Below, piece by piece: positions 1 to 8,398 of a stretch of DNA of 64,000 nucleotides; within the stretch, counting starts at the first letter, position 1; every line of letters begins with the position of its first letter. This stretch comes from Pseudomonas putida S13.1.2 (lineage in GTDB: Bacteria > Pseudomonadota > Gammaproteobacteria > Pseudomonadales > Pseudomonadaceae). A program made the position numbers and the translations under genes. The notes below the pieces were generated by a model. The model made no database searches. It was not told the DNA's origin and worked only from the letters and a program-made list of their open reading frames with translations. Location of the stretch: positions 5,490,501 through 5,554,500 of the forward strand of contig NZ_CP010979.1 in assembly GCF_000498395.2 (NCBI RefSeq). The letters run 5' to 3'.

Positions 1-1222
1 TCTGCAGCAGCACCAGCTGCGGCTGCACTTCCATGTTGAAGCGCCGCGCGGTCTGGAACAGGCGCATCAGCACTTGGCCGAAGGAAATATCCTTTAACGG
101 TTTTTCGAAGATCGGCTCGCACACGGTGCGGATCGCCGCTTCGAATTCGTTGACCTTGGTGTGCGCCGGCACCCAGCCCGAGTCGATGTGCAACTCGGCG
201 ACGCGGCGATAGTCACGCTTGAAGAAGGCAAACAGGTTACGCGCCAGGTAGTCCTGGTCCTCGGCGGTCAGGCTGCCGACGATGCCGCAGTCGATGGCGA
301 TGTACTGCGGGCTCCACGGCTTGACCGTGCTGACAAAGATGTTGCCCGGGTGCATGTCGGCATGGAAGAAGCTGTCGCGGAACACTTGGGTAAAGAATAC
401 CTCCACGCCTCGCTCGGCCAGCAGCTTCATGTCGGTACGCTGGTCGGCCAGGGTGGCCATGTCGGTCACCGGTACGCCGTAGATGCGTTCAATCACCAGC
501 ACTTTAGGGCGGCACAGGTCCCAGTAGACCTGGGGCACGTACATCAACTCGGAGCCTTCGAAATTGCGCCGCAGCTGGCTGGCGTTGGCAGCCTCGCGCA
601 GCAGGTCGAGCTCGTCATAGATGGTTTTTTCGTAGTCACCGACGATTTCCACCGGATGCAGGCGGCGGGCATCGGCCGAGGCGCGTTCGGCGGCCTTGGC
701 AATCAGGAACAACCAGGCCAGGTCTTGGGCGATTACAGGCTTCAGGCCCGGGCGCACCACTTTGACCACCACCTCTTCGCCCGTCTTGAGGCGTGCGGCG
801 TGTACCTGGGCCACCGAGGCCGAGGCCAGCGGCTCGACATCGAAGCGGCTGAACACCTCGCCAACCTTCGCGCCCAGCTGCGCTTCAATCAGTGCCACGG
901 CCTGTTTCGGGTCGAACGGCGGCACGCGGTCCTGCAGCAGCATCAGCTCGTCGGCGATGTCGGTGGGCAGCAGGTCGCGGCGGGTGGACAGCAACTGCCC
1001 GAACTTGATGAAGATCGGCCCCAGGTCCTGCAGCGCCAGGCGCAGGCGCGCGCCACGGCTGAGCTCGGTGGGCTTGCGCGGCAGCCAGCGCCACGGCATC
1101 AGCAGGCGCAGGCTGGCCAGCCACCAGGGCAGCAAGGGCTGTTCGAACAGCAGGTCATCGAGACGGTAGCGAATCACCACGCGCTGGATGCGAAAAAGAC
1201 GGCGGACGGCGAGCAGCTTCAT
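1..1222 (-). CDS. ubiB: UbiB, ubiquinone biosynthesis ABC1/ADCK-family protein (3' end beyond window)
   Basis: About 407 codons are visible; the C-terminal part, where the family carries its membrane helices, lies outside the window. The protein has the atypical-kinase fold of the ABC1/ADCK/UbiB family. The N-terminal KxGQ signature reads KFGQ at residues 73-76, and the ADMHPGN motif is near residue 288. UbiB is an ATPase that supports coenzyme Q biosynthesis at the inner membrane; its exact chemistry is unsettled. The ATG overlaps the ubiJ stop (ATGA), so the two are translationally coupled as the last genes of ubiE-ubiJ-ubiB. Confidence 0.95.
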   Translation of the reverse strand, partial: MKLLAVRRLFRIQRVVIRYRLDDLLFEQPLLPWWLASLRLLMPWRWLPRKPTELSRGARLRLALQDLGPIFIKFGQLLSTRRDLLPTDIADELMLLQDRVPPFDPKQAVALIEAQLGAKVGEVFSRFDVEPLASASVAQVHAARLKTGEEVVVKVVRPGLKPVIAQDLAWLFLIAKAAERASADARRLHPVEIVGDYEKTIYDELDLLREAANASQLRRNFEGSELMYVPQVYWDLCRPKVLVIERIYGVPVTDMATLADQRTDMKLLAERGVEVFFTQVFRDSFFHADMHPGNIFVSTVKPWSPQYIAIDCGIVGSLTAEDQDYLARNLFAFFKRDYRRVAELHIDSGWVPAHTKVNEFEAAIRTVCEPIFEKPLKDISFGQVLMRLFQTARRFNMEVQPQLVLLQ

Positions 1223-1842
1223 GCGTTTTCGCTGGTATCAAGGGATCGGGAGAGGCGCTTGATGCGCGCCTCGAGGCGTTCTGTATCGAGCTTCAGGGCA
1301 TCGAGTTCGCTGAAGGCGGCTTCGGCTTCGCGCTTGCCTACCAGGGTGCGGGACTCTTCGGCCAGGTACTCGGAAAGGTTCTGGCTGAAGCGCGCCAGGC
1401 CCTGACGGGTCCAGCGTGCACGCAGGCGGATGTGGCCTGCCAGCAGCGCCGTGGCGACCGGGCCGAGCCAGCGTTGCAGTTCGTGCTCCCAGTCCAGCTC
1501 CAGGTCCTGCAGCACGCCAAACAGGTCGAGCAGCACGGCGCTGTCGCCATGCAGTTCGACCTGCGGGCTGTGCAGTACGGCGGTCTTGTCCCTGGCCAAG
1601 GCCAGTTGCGCCAGGCTGCCGGCCGGTGCGCGCAGGCTGCAGTCGACCTCGCCTTCCCAGTGGGCGGCGAGCATCAGGCCGTCTTCATCGGGCAGGATGA
1701 AGACCTGCAGGGCCGGTTGGCGGCAGTCGATCTCGATGACCTTGCCTTCCAGCGCGGCCAGCCGCGGCAGGGCCGTGCTGTCCATGCGCAGGACGCGGTT
1801 CAGGCCATGTTCGACGCTGGCGAGCAGCCCGGCCAGCAGCAT
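1219..1842 (-). CDS. ubiJ: UbiJ, ubiquinone biosynthesis accessory factor (SCP2 domain)
   Basis: A 207-aa protein between ubiE and ubiB, the standard position of UbiJ. The N-terminal two thirds looks like a sterol-carrier-protein-2 lipid-binding domain. The last 40 residues are charged and helical, probably a coiled coil (residues about 165-205, rich in E, R and L). UbiJ is an accessory factor of the soluble Ubi complex that binds hydrophobic CoQ intermediates. The start shares one base with the ubiE stop, so the three genes form one tight operon. Identification rests on synteny plus overall sequence character. Confidence 0.9.
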   Translation of the reverse strand: MLLAGLLASVEHGLNRVLRMDSTALPRLAALEGKVIEIDCRQPALQVFILPDEDGLMLAAHWEGEVDCSLRAPAGSLAQLALARDKTAVLHSPQVELHGDSAVLLDLFGVLQDLELDWEHELQRWLGPVATALLAGHIRLRARWTRQGLARFSQNLSEYLAEESRTLVGKREAEAAFSELDALKLDTERLEARIKRLSRSLDTSENA

Positions 1843-2612
1843 CAGGGTTTGATCCCCCGGTGCACGGCAACGATGCCGCTGGTCATGTTGTGGTAGGTGA
1901 CGCGGTCGAAACCGGCCTCGACCATCATGCTCTTCAGGGTTTCCTGGTCCGGGTGCATGCGGATCGACTCGGCGAGGTAACGGTAGCTTTCCGAGTCGTT
2001 GGTGATCAGCTTGCCGGCCAGCGGCATGAAGGCGAACGAATAGGCGTCGTAGGCCTTGGACATCAGCTTGCTGGTCGGTTTGGAGAATTCCAGGATCAGC
2101 AGGCGGCCACCGGGCTTGAGCACGCGCAGCATCGAACGGATGGCTTCGTCCTTGTGGGTGACGTTGCGCAGGCCGAAAGCGATGGTCACGCAGTCGAAGT
2201 GGTTGTCCGGGAACGGCAGTTTTTCGGCGTCGGCCTGGACGAACTCGATGTTGCCGGCCACGCCACGGTCGAGCAGGCGGTCACGGCCAACCTTGAGCAT
2301 TGACTCGTTGATGTCGGCCAGCACCACCTGACCTGTCGGGCCGACCAGGCGCGAGAACTTGGCGGCAAGGTCACCGGTGCCGCCGGCGATGTCCAGCACC
2401 CGGTTGCCGCTGCGCACGCCCGACAGCTCGATGGTAAAGCGCTTCCACAGACGGTGCATGCCGCCGGAAAGCACATCGTTCATCAGGTCGTACTTGGCTG
2501 CCACCGAGTGGAACACTTCGGCGACTTTTTTCGCCTTCTGGCTTTCAGGTACGTCCTGGTAGCCAAAGTGGGTGGTGGGTTCGGCGTGGTCGCCTTTGCG
2601 CTGGTCGTTCAT
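1842..2612 (-). CDS. ubiE: UbiE, demethylmenaquinone/2-methoxy-6-polyprenyl-1,4-benzoquinol C-methyltransferase
   Basis: A 256-aa class I SAM-dependent methyltransferase of typical UbiE length. Motif I VLDIAGGTG is at residues 72-80. The UbiE signatures YDLMNDVLSGGMHRLWK (about residues 41-57) and RVLKPGGRLLILEFSKP are both present. It performs the C-methylation step of ubiquinone synthesis. It is the first gene of ubiE-ubiJ-ubiB. A GGTGAAG stretch lies just upstream of the ATG. The 124-bp gap to the divergent PHA-related gene must hold both promoters. Confidence 0.97.
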   Translation of the reverse strand: MNDQRKGDHAEPTTHFGYQDVPESQKAKKVAEVFHSVAAKYDLMNDVLSGGMHRLWKRFTIELSGVRSGNRVLDIAGGTGDLAAKFSRLVGPTGQVVLADINESMLKVGRDRLLDRGVAGNIEFVQADAEKLPFPDNHFDCVTIAFGLRNVTHKDEAIRSMLRVLKPGGRLLILEFSKPTSKLMSKAYDAYSFAFMPLAGKLITNDSESYRYLAESIRMHPDQETLKSMMVEAGFDRVTYHNMTSGIVAVHRGIKP

Positions 2613-2694
2613 ATCGCTTCACCGGAAAAAATTACCGCCATTCTAGGGCGAACGGGCGGATTTGTCTTGGCGGGGTGTGCCAGTGGGCAGGGGC

Positions 2695-2707
2695 GGGCAT
2701 AATGCCC
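2695..2707. promoter_or_regulatory. 13-bp palindrome with CATAAT -10-like box between ubiE and a PHA-associated gene
   Basis: GGGCAT and ATGCCC flank a single A in the 124-bp divergent intergenic region. The sequence contains CATAAT at 2698-2703, a plausible -10 hexamer for the rightward gene, 34 bases before its ATG. A matching -35 box is not clear. It could be an operator over the promoter or chance symmetry. Confidence 0.3.
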
Positions 2708-2736
2708 ATTATGTCTACATCTTCAGGAATGCCCGC

Positions 2737-3012
2737 ATGACCCAGATCAGCGTCGAACGCAAACACTCCCTCGGCCGCGATGCTGCCCGCGCCAAGGCGC
2801 AAGCGCTGGTCGACAAGCTCAGCCGCGAATACGACCTCAAGGCCACCTGGAACGGTGACCGGGTCGATGTGGCACGCAGCGGCGCAAACGGCAGCGTGCA
2901 CATTGGCGAAGACATCATCCGTGTGGAGCTGAAGCTGGGCATGATGCTGTCGATGATGAGCGGCACCATCAAGGGTGAAATCGAGCGGGCGCTGGACAAG
3001 GCGCTGGCCTGA
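2737..3012 (+). CDS. Polyhydroxyalkanoic acid system family protein (PHA_gran_rgn type)
   Basis: A 91-aa protein starting MTQISVERKHSLGRDAA, typical of the small PHA_gran_rgn family encoded near PHA genes in pseudomonads. It has no signal peptide or membrane segment. The ATG at 2737 is chosen because AGGA (2724-2727) lies about 9 bases upstream and because upstream in-frame codons read poorly. The function is not established; the family name comes from genomic association with PHA granule genes. Its stop lies only 12 bases from the stop of the convergent 1572-codon gene. Confidence 0.85.
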   Translation: MTQISVERKHSLGRDAARAKAQALVDKLSREYDLKATWNGDRVDVARSGANGSVHIGEDIIRVELKLGMMLSMMSGTIKGEIERALDKALA

Positions 3013-3024
3013 CCCCCGCGGGTT

Positions 3025-6000
3025 TCAGTCGGGCGGGAACGGGATCACCCCTTCTATCTGCTCAAGCCGCAGGTCGCCCCGGTAGATGTGGATGCGTTCT
3101 GCCGGGTCGAGTGAGCGCTCCAGCTTTTCCTCGCGGCTCATGGCCCGGGGTTCCCAGAACTTCAAATGGCCCTTGGCGAACGCGCGCGCCGCAGCCTGGG
3201 CGCTGGTGTAGTGAAAGTGCGCTTCCCAAAGCATCTGTCTGGGTTGCTTGCGATAGATACTGTACACATCCAGGTAGTCATTGGCCTTGAGCCGCTTGCG
3301 CGCGTTGCTCAGGGTTATCTCGATCTGGCCTTGCTGATGAAGGTAGCGCAGTGCCTTGCTGTCCGGGTACCGTGTGTTGAGATAGGCGTCGGTGAGCAAT
3401 CGGCGTTTTTCAGCCTGCAGCCCCTCGACCGCCTCGTTCAGCTGCGCTGCCAGGGCCTGGCCCTCGGGCGGGCCGGCCGTCAACTGCCGGGCGATGTCGT
3501 CCATGTCCTGAATCTGCCAGTCCATCAGGTCTGCCAGGCTGTTGGGTTCCTTCGAATAGCGGGCGGCCAAGGCGAGCTTGCCGGTCTTCTGCGCAAGCAG
3601 ACTGGCGCCGACACGGCGAAGGTAGGCGTTGCTGCGCGGCGGCGCGGCGCTGGGTACCGGTTCCCATTGCGCGCCACGCGGCTGGTACTGGACGGTTTGC
3701 TGGGTGACAGGGTCGCTTTGCGTCGCCAGCTGGCCTTCCGCGCTGTAGTCGGCCAGGATCGTTCTACCCTTCACAGTACGGATCAGCTTGCGTCTGCCTG
3801 GGCGCCTGCGGTAGGTCAACTGCCTGGGCTGTGCAGGCCTGCCGCTTTGGCGGGCGAGCAAGGCGGTGCTCAGGTCGTGCTCGGCCGCTGATTTCAACGC
3901 CGTCAACTCGCTGATGTACTGCTCCAGGCGCGTTGTATCAAGTGCCGGCTCATCCATTGACAGCAGGTAGTTGGCCTTGCCAAGCGAAGCCTGGTATTCG
4001 CGTACGGCATTGCCGAGGATTTCGACTTGCTCTTCGGCGGGCAGATTCTCCGCCGCCAGGCCATCGTGGCTCAGCAATGCTGCCTGGAAGCCGCGATCGC
4101 GCAGGCCTGCTTGCATGCGCAGCAGTTCGTCGAAGTTTTCGCGGGTCAGTTGCTCCCTGTTCACTACCAACTGGGCCAGATCGCTGATCACCTGACCGCG
4201 GGAGATGACGGTCGAGTAATGGCGCTGGCCGATGATCTTTTCGAGCTTGGACTGTTTGTCCTTGAACTGCAGGGTGGTGTCGTTCAGGGCCAGCGCGATG
4301 TTCTGGTCCAGGCGTTCACTGACCGTGAGTACGCGTTTGTGCGTGGCGTACGCGGCTGCCACGTTGTCCCGGTAGGCAAGGTACAGCAACCCTTGTTCCT
4401 GGCCGAACGGTAACTTGACCAACTGTGCCGACTGGTGCCTGAGGACCTCATAGTCGGTCAGGTCCAGTAAGCGGTGGAAAAGATGCAGGTCGGTGTCGAG
4501 CAGTTGTTCCGCCCACTGACTGCGGCCCACGGCCGATGTGCTCCGGGGGTCGAGCCTGGCGAAGCGGGGCTCGCTCATCTGGGTAAACAGCCTGACTTGC
4601 GAGCCCAGCAGGTCGGCCTGCTTTTCGTAAGTCAGCGAGATGATCAGCAGGTGCGGGCGGACCTCGTTGCGCATCGTTTGCACCGTGCGCACCTGTTCCT
4701 GCAGCGTTTCTGGCAGGTCGCTACGGGCGATGCCTGGGTGTTCGCGCAGCGCTCGCCTGACATCCCGCGCGGCATCGTCGTAGGGTTTGGTCAGTTCCAG
4801 GTACCTTTCGATGAATGTCTCGTTCTTCAGGATCGCCTGGTCGTTGCGTTTTCGCTCTTCCTGCAGGGCAACGATTGTGGCTCGGTTTTCATCCAGTAGA
4901 CCTTTGCGGGTCCTGGGCATACCGCCCGCCAGCCGCAGGTCGAGCATCCATTCGCCGTTCCAGCGGGCCAGCCACGGCCCTGTGCTGCGCTCGCGCCCAA
5001 CGATGTGGTAGCCATCCCAGGCACCGCCAAGCGCCTGCCAGTCGCCTGCACTGGTATCGGGGCCGATGATGCGCACGCCTGTGTAGGATTCTTCAACCTC
5101 GTAGGGGGTATCTTCGAGCTTCACGTAGTAGCGCTCGTCGAGTTTGTAGAGCCCGCGCAGGCGCCCTTGCTGCTGTGCTACCAGCCCTTGCAGGTCAACG
5201 TTGGCACGCAGTTCGAGCAGGGCATTGCGCGCTGTGCTCGTGAGGTTGCCAATGCGATGGTTATTGCCCCAGGCGCTTACCTTGTAGGGGGCAGGTGCAG
5301 GCAGCTGCGACGGGTCTTGCCAGGCCCTGGCCTGGGGCTGTTCTTGTCGCGCCGCGCTGCCGGCCTGGCGTGGCGATGGGCCACCGAGGTACAGCTCATT
5401 CTTTTCCGGCTGCACCCGCTGCGGCTGCGCCGTGGTATGAACGTGGACCAGCAGCATGGCGATGTTGGACAACAGGTCGGAGGCGGCCAACACCTTCTCT
5501 TCGGGGCTGCCCTTGGCCAGCGCCGACAGGTCGGTTTTCAGGCTGACCACGGTGGCGACCAACCACATCACCGTGGCCGCAGGCCCGCGCAGCAGCGCTG
5601 TGACCGTGTTGAACACCATCCAGCCAAGTTGCACCACCATGGCCCAGCGCAGCTGGGCATTGGAGACGCTCTGGCGCGACGCCAGCAGCACCATCGCCTC
5701 GGCATGGGCTTGAAGCAGCTGGGTGTGCAGATCATCCGACCACGCAGCGAAGGCCAGGGTGGCCGGCGCACGCATCTGCGCCAGGGTGTGCTCGGTCAGC
5801 ACCGCGCCGGCCCCCAGCAAGTCGGCCAGTTCGGACAGCTGCGGGTGCAGGTGGGGCCGGGTGAAACCACCGTTGTCGTAAATTGGGCGGTCAGCGTCAT
5901 CCAGCCAGGCCAGGATGCTTTGTTGCAATTCGCCGGCAGCGCGGACATCGGCCATCAACAGCGCTTCGCTGCTGTACACCCGCAATCTGCGGCGCGCGGC

Positions 6001-7743
6001 CAGCGGGCGATAGAGTATCCAGGTGCGTGGCTGCTCGACCAGGATCACGAACATGCCGTGCACCCGGTTGGCACGGGTGGCGCCCCGTACGCAGTGGAAG
6101 GCCAGCGGGGCAACCCTGACTGGCCCCGTGGCCGTTGTCGTGTTGCGGCAGAACAGCATCAATGCCTGGCAGGCCTGCTCGCTCAAGTGCCCCACGATCC
6201 TGGCCTGGAGGGCGTCCAGCAGCAGGCTGCTGCGCCATTCACCGGCAAAGCGCTGGATACGCTGGTCACGGCCAACCGGGTCCTGCAGCTTTTGGTGGAT
6301 GTACAGGGGATATTGGCCCCCCACATCCAGCGTGGCTACCAGCCGATTGATGTAATCGAGGTTCAGCCAGCCTTCGACGGGTTGCGAGCCGGCTGCAGTG
6401 ACTGCCGTGGCCACTTCATGCTGGGCTGGTTGCAGGCGCGAGATGGCCAGCTCGGTCAGGGAGACGGTCTTGAGCGGCTCCAGGCGCGCGGGCCCGAGGG
6501 ACGATATCTCGACCACTTGCGAAATCGAGATCAGCAGTTGGTCGGAGGCCGGCACTGCCTTGCCGGGGTGGTCTGCGGTCATCTGCTCGCGCAGGCGTCG
6601 GGTGGTGTACTGCTGCAGGTCCTCGAAGTCGTCCGGCGATGTCGTGCCAGTTGCCAGCGCCTGGCGTGCTGCCAGCGCCAGCATTGCCCGATGGTAGTCG
6701 AAGCGGTCACTGGCGCTGGCCTTGGCAAGCCAGGCCGGCAGGGGGATGGCCGGCGCCTGCCGGTCGATGCAGGTGTGTTCCGGGAACGCCAGGGAGGGGT
6801 CGCAGAGCTGGTTGTAAAGGCGCTCCAGTTCGCTCACCTGCGTGATCGAGCATAACTGCACGCGTTCGATGCCCTGCAAGGCGGCGTTTAGCAACTGGCC
6901 GGCCTGGTAGCGGAAAGCGTCCCCCTGCACCGGCGTACAGGCCCAGGACAGCGTGTCGAAATCATGCTGGTCGGCCAGTTCGTCGCGCAAGGCCAGGGCA
7001 AAGGCGGGCGCATCGTTGAAGCTGCGGACGGTACCTGAAGGCTGGCACCAGAGCACCAGGCTGCCCTCGTCGCGCTCCGCGATCATGAGCAGGTCCGCCG
7101 ATACCAGATGATGCGCGTCGCCGCCCTTTTGCAGTGACACTTGCAGACCTTGCAGGGCGGGTGTGCTGCCGTCTTCGGCGACCCAGCCGTACAGCAGGCG
7201 TTTGGCGTCTTCGCACAGGCCCTGGCGTTCAAGCGTACTGAGCAACGCAGCCTTGATCATCTGCTCCAGCCAGCGCAACCGGGACACACCCGAGTCGCCT
7301 TCGCAGCCATTCCAGAAACTCACCTGCGCTTGCTGAAACGACTCGGTGAGGGTTGTCAGCATGTCGTCGAACGCCTGGCCTACAACATCCATACGCAGGT
7401 CGATGGTGGGCGCTTGCGGCTGCGGGCGAAAAATCGCGGGCGGCGCCAGGCTGAACTGGTCGCTGGCGGCAAACGACAGGCCAGTGCCGTGAAGGAAGTG
7501 CGCAAGCAGCGTGTCGAGCAGATCACTTTGCCGCGCCGCGCCATCGTCTGTCGGCGCATGCAAGATGGTCATCCCCTCAAGCGATTGCAGCCTGGGGTGA
7601 TTGGTGCGGATCCAGGGATAACGGTCTGTCAGTGCCTCGAAGGCGGCGCGGGCCGTGACGCTGCGCAAGCTGGGGCGATCGGCAAAGTGGGCAGCTACCT
7701 GCTGTCTGAACGAGTTGAGGGGAGTGGGATGCGAGTCGGGCAT
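3025..7743 (-). CDS. Giant dermonecrotic-toxin-like protein (DUF6543-type), 1572 aa
   Basis: The N-terminal section (about residues 25-120, with RYPWIRTNHPRLQSLEGM) resembles the 'dermonecrotic toxin domain' DUF6543 proteins of Pseudomonas. I see no signal peptide. A hydrophobic stretch at about 695-735 and a shorter one near 755-767 could be membrane-inserting. A beta-rich segment at about 820-900 contains YYVKLEDTPYEVEE and TGVRIIGP, as in other large members of the family. A long charged helical region spans about 930-1290, and a distinct C-terminal domain spans about 1490-1572 (DVYSIYRKQPRQMLWEAHFH). No catalytic motif could be assigned. No clear ribosome-binding site precedes the ATG, and no adjacent immunity-like or secretion gene is visible. 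Family assignment is from memory of sequence style and target and delivery are unknown. Confidence 0.75.
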   Translation of the reverse strand: MPDSHPTPLNSFRQQVAAHFADRPSLRSVTARAAFEALTDRYPWIRTNHPRLQSLEGMTILHAPTDDGAARQSDLLDTLLAHFLHGTGLSFAASDQFSLAPPAIFRPQPQAPTIDLRMDVVGQAFDDMLTTLTESFQQAQVSFWNGCEGDSGVSRLRWLEQMIKAALLSTLERQGLCEDAKRLLYGWVAEDGSTPALQGLQVSLQKGGDAHHLVSADLLMIAERDEGSLVLWCQPSGTVRSFNDAPAFALALRDELADQHDFDTLSWACTPVQGDAFRYQAGQLLNAALQGIERVQLCSITQVSELERLYNQLCDPSLAFPEHTCIDRQAPAIPLPAWLAKASASDRFDYHRAMLALAARQALATGTTSPDDFEDLQQYTTRRLREQMTADHPGKAVPASDQLLISISQVVEISSLGPARLEPLKTVSLTELAISRLQPAQHEVATAVTAAGSQPVEGWLNLDYINRLVATLDVGGQYPLYIHQKLQDPVGRDQRIQRFAGEWRSSLLLDALQARIVGHLSEQACQALMLFCRNTTTATGPVRVAPLAFHCVRGATRANRVHGMFVILVEQPRTWILYRPLAARRRLRVYSSEALLMADVRAAGELQQSILAWLDDADRPIYDNGGFTRPHLHPQLSELADLLGAGAVLTEHTLAQMRAPATLAFAAWSDDLHTQLLQAHAEAMVLLASRQSVSNAQLRWAMVVQLGWMVFNTVTALLRGPAATVMWLVATVVSLKTDLSALAKGSPEEKVLAASDLLSNIAMLLVHVHTTAQPQRVQPEKNELYLGGPSPRQAGSAARQEQPQARAWQDPSQLPAPAPYKVSAWGNNHRIGNLTSTARNALLELRANVDLQGLVAQQQGRLRGLYKLDERYYVKLEDTPYEVEESYTGVRIIGPDTSAGDWQALGGAWDGYHIVGRERSTGPWLARWNGEWMLDLRLAGGMPRTRKGLLDENRATIVALQEERKRNDQAILKNETFIERYLELTKPYDDAARDVRRALREHPGIARSDLPETLQEQVRTVQTMRNEVRPHLLIISLTYEKQADLLGSQVRLFTQMSEPRFARLDPRSTSAVGRSQWAEQLLDTDLHLFHRLLDLTDYEVLRHQSAQLVKLPFGQEQGLLYLAYRDNVAAAYATHKRVLTVSERLDQNIALALNDTTLQFKDKQSKLEKIIGQRHYSTVISRGQVISDLAQLVVNREQLTRENFDELLRMQAGLRDRGFQAALLSHDGLAAENLPAEEQVEILGNAVREYQASLGKANYLLSMDEPALDTTRLEQYISELTALKSAAEHDLSTALLARQSGRPAQPRQLTYRRRPGRRKLIRTVKGRTILADYSAEGQLATQSDPVTQQTVQYQPRGAQWEPVPSAAPPRSNAYLRRVGASLLAQKTGKLALAARYSKEPNSLADLMDWQIQDMDDIARQLTAGPPEGQALAAQLNEAVEGLQAEKRRLLTDAYLNTRYPDSKALRYLHQQGQIEITLSNARKRLKANDYLDVYSIYRKQPRQMLWEAHFHYTSAQAAARAFAKGHLKFWEPRAMSREEKLERSLDPAERIHIYRGDLRLEQIEGVIPFPPD

Positions 7744-7851
7744 GGCAGCGGCGCTCTGTGGGCTAAAGAGGCCGATGCTGGCTGGCGCCGCCAGGCGGGC
7801 GGTGGTAGATAGGTAAACACATGGCTGTTTTCAAGGCAGCCTGATCGGTGC

Positions 7852-7868
7852 GCAGGCGCTTTGCCTGC
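7852..7868. promoter_or_regulatory. Inverted repeat upstream of phaI, candidate PhaD operator
   Basis: GCAGGC (7852-7857) and GCCTGC (7863-7868) form a 6-bp inverted repeat with a 5-base spacer, about 100 bases before the phaI ATG. GCCTGCAAA at 7863-7871 recurs exactly within a second inverted repeat upstream of phaC1 (14376-14384). PhaD is known to activate both the phaI and phaC1 promoters in P. putida, so shared inverted sites are candidate operators. This is inference from sequence sharing. Confidence 0.45.
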
Positions 7869-7968
7869 AAAGCCTAGGGTGAAGATTCTAATTTGGCTCA
7901 TTACCTTATGCTCAAGCCCAACCTCCATGGGCGGTTCCTCCTCCACTCATGAGCATGAGGTACAGAGC

Positions 7969-8388
7969 ATGGCCAAAGTGAATGTGAAGAAAAAGGATGA
8001 CGCCCAGAGCACCTTGGGTGAAGTCCGCGGTTATGCACGCAAGATCTGGCTGGCTGGCATCGGCGCCTATGCGCGGGTCGGCCAGGAAGGCTCCGACTAC
8101 TTCCAGGAGCTGGTCAAGGCCGGCGAAGGCGTCGAGAAGCGTGGCAAGAAACGCATCGATCAAGAGCTCGATGCTGCCAACCACCAGATCGACGAAGCCG
8201 CTGAAGAAGTCAGCCGCGTACGCGGCAAGGTGGAAATTCAACTCGACAAGATCGAAAAAGCTTTCGACGCACGGGTAGGGCGCGCCTTGAATCGCCTCGG
8301 CATTCCGTCTAAACATGACGTTGAGGCGTTGTCGGTCAAGCTTGAACAGCTGCACGAGCTGCTTGAGCGCGTCGCGCACAAACCATAA
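7969..8388 (+). CDS. phaI: PhaI, granule-associated phasin
   Basis: A 139-aa phasin of the PhaI/PhaF granule-associated family. It shares with PhaF the N-terminal block YARKIWLAGIGAYARVGQEG and the segment AFDARVGRALNRLGIPS. It is amphipathic and mostly helical, lacks a signal peptide, and coats PHA granules. The ATG at 7969 is preceded by GAGG about 10 bases upstream. An earlier in-frame codon near 7861 would add 36 residues of non-family sequence and was rejected. It is the first gene of the phaI-phaF operon, 10 bases before phaF and convergent with the phaC1 operon. Confidence 0.96.
   Translation: MAKVNVKKKDDAQSTLGEVRGYARKIWLAGIGAYARVGQEGSDYFQELVKAGEGVEKRGKKRIDQELDAANHQIDEAAEEVSRVRGKVEIQLDKIEKAFDARVGRALNRLGIPSKHDVEALSVKLEQLHELLERVAHKP
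7987..7994 (+). promoter_or_regulatory. A-rich AANAANAA motif in early phaI codons (possible Crc/Hfq site)
   Basis: AAGAAAAA at codons 7-9 of phaI fits the loose Crc/Hfq catabolite-repression consensus AANAANAA. Similar octamers occur in the first codons of phaF (8408-8415) and phaC1 (14237-14248). Lysine codons produce such sequences easily, so this single site is weak evidence. Confidence 0.2.
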
Positions 8389-8398
8389 GGAGAGCAGG

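Noticed and set aside
161..1405. Long plus-strand open frame (about 414 codons) opposite ubiB and ubiJ
   Set aside because: It overlaps the well-supported ubiB/ubiJ on the other strand and its product is rich in His, Gln and Arg without any recognisable family; it is an antisense artefact of high GC content.
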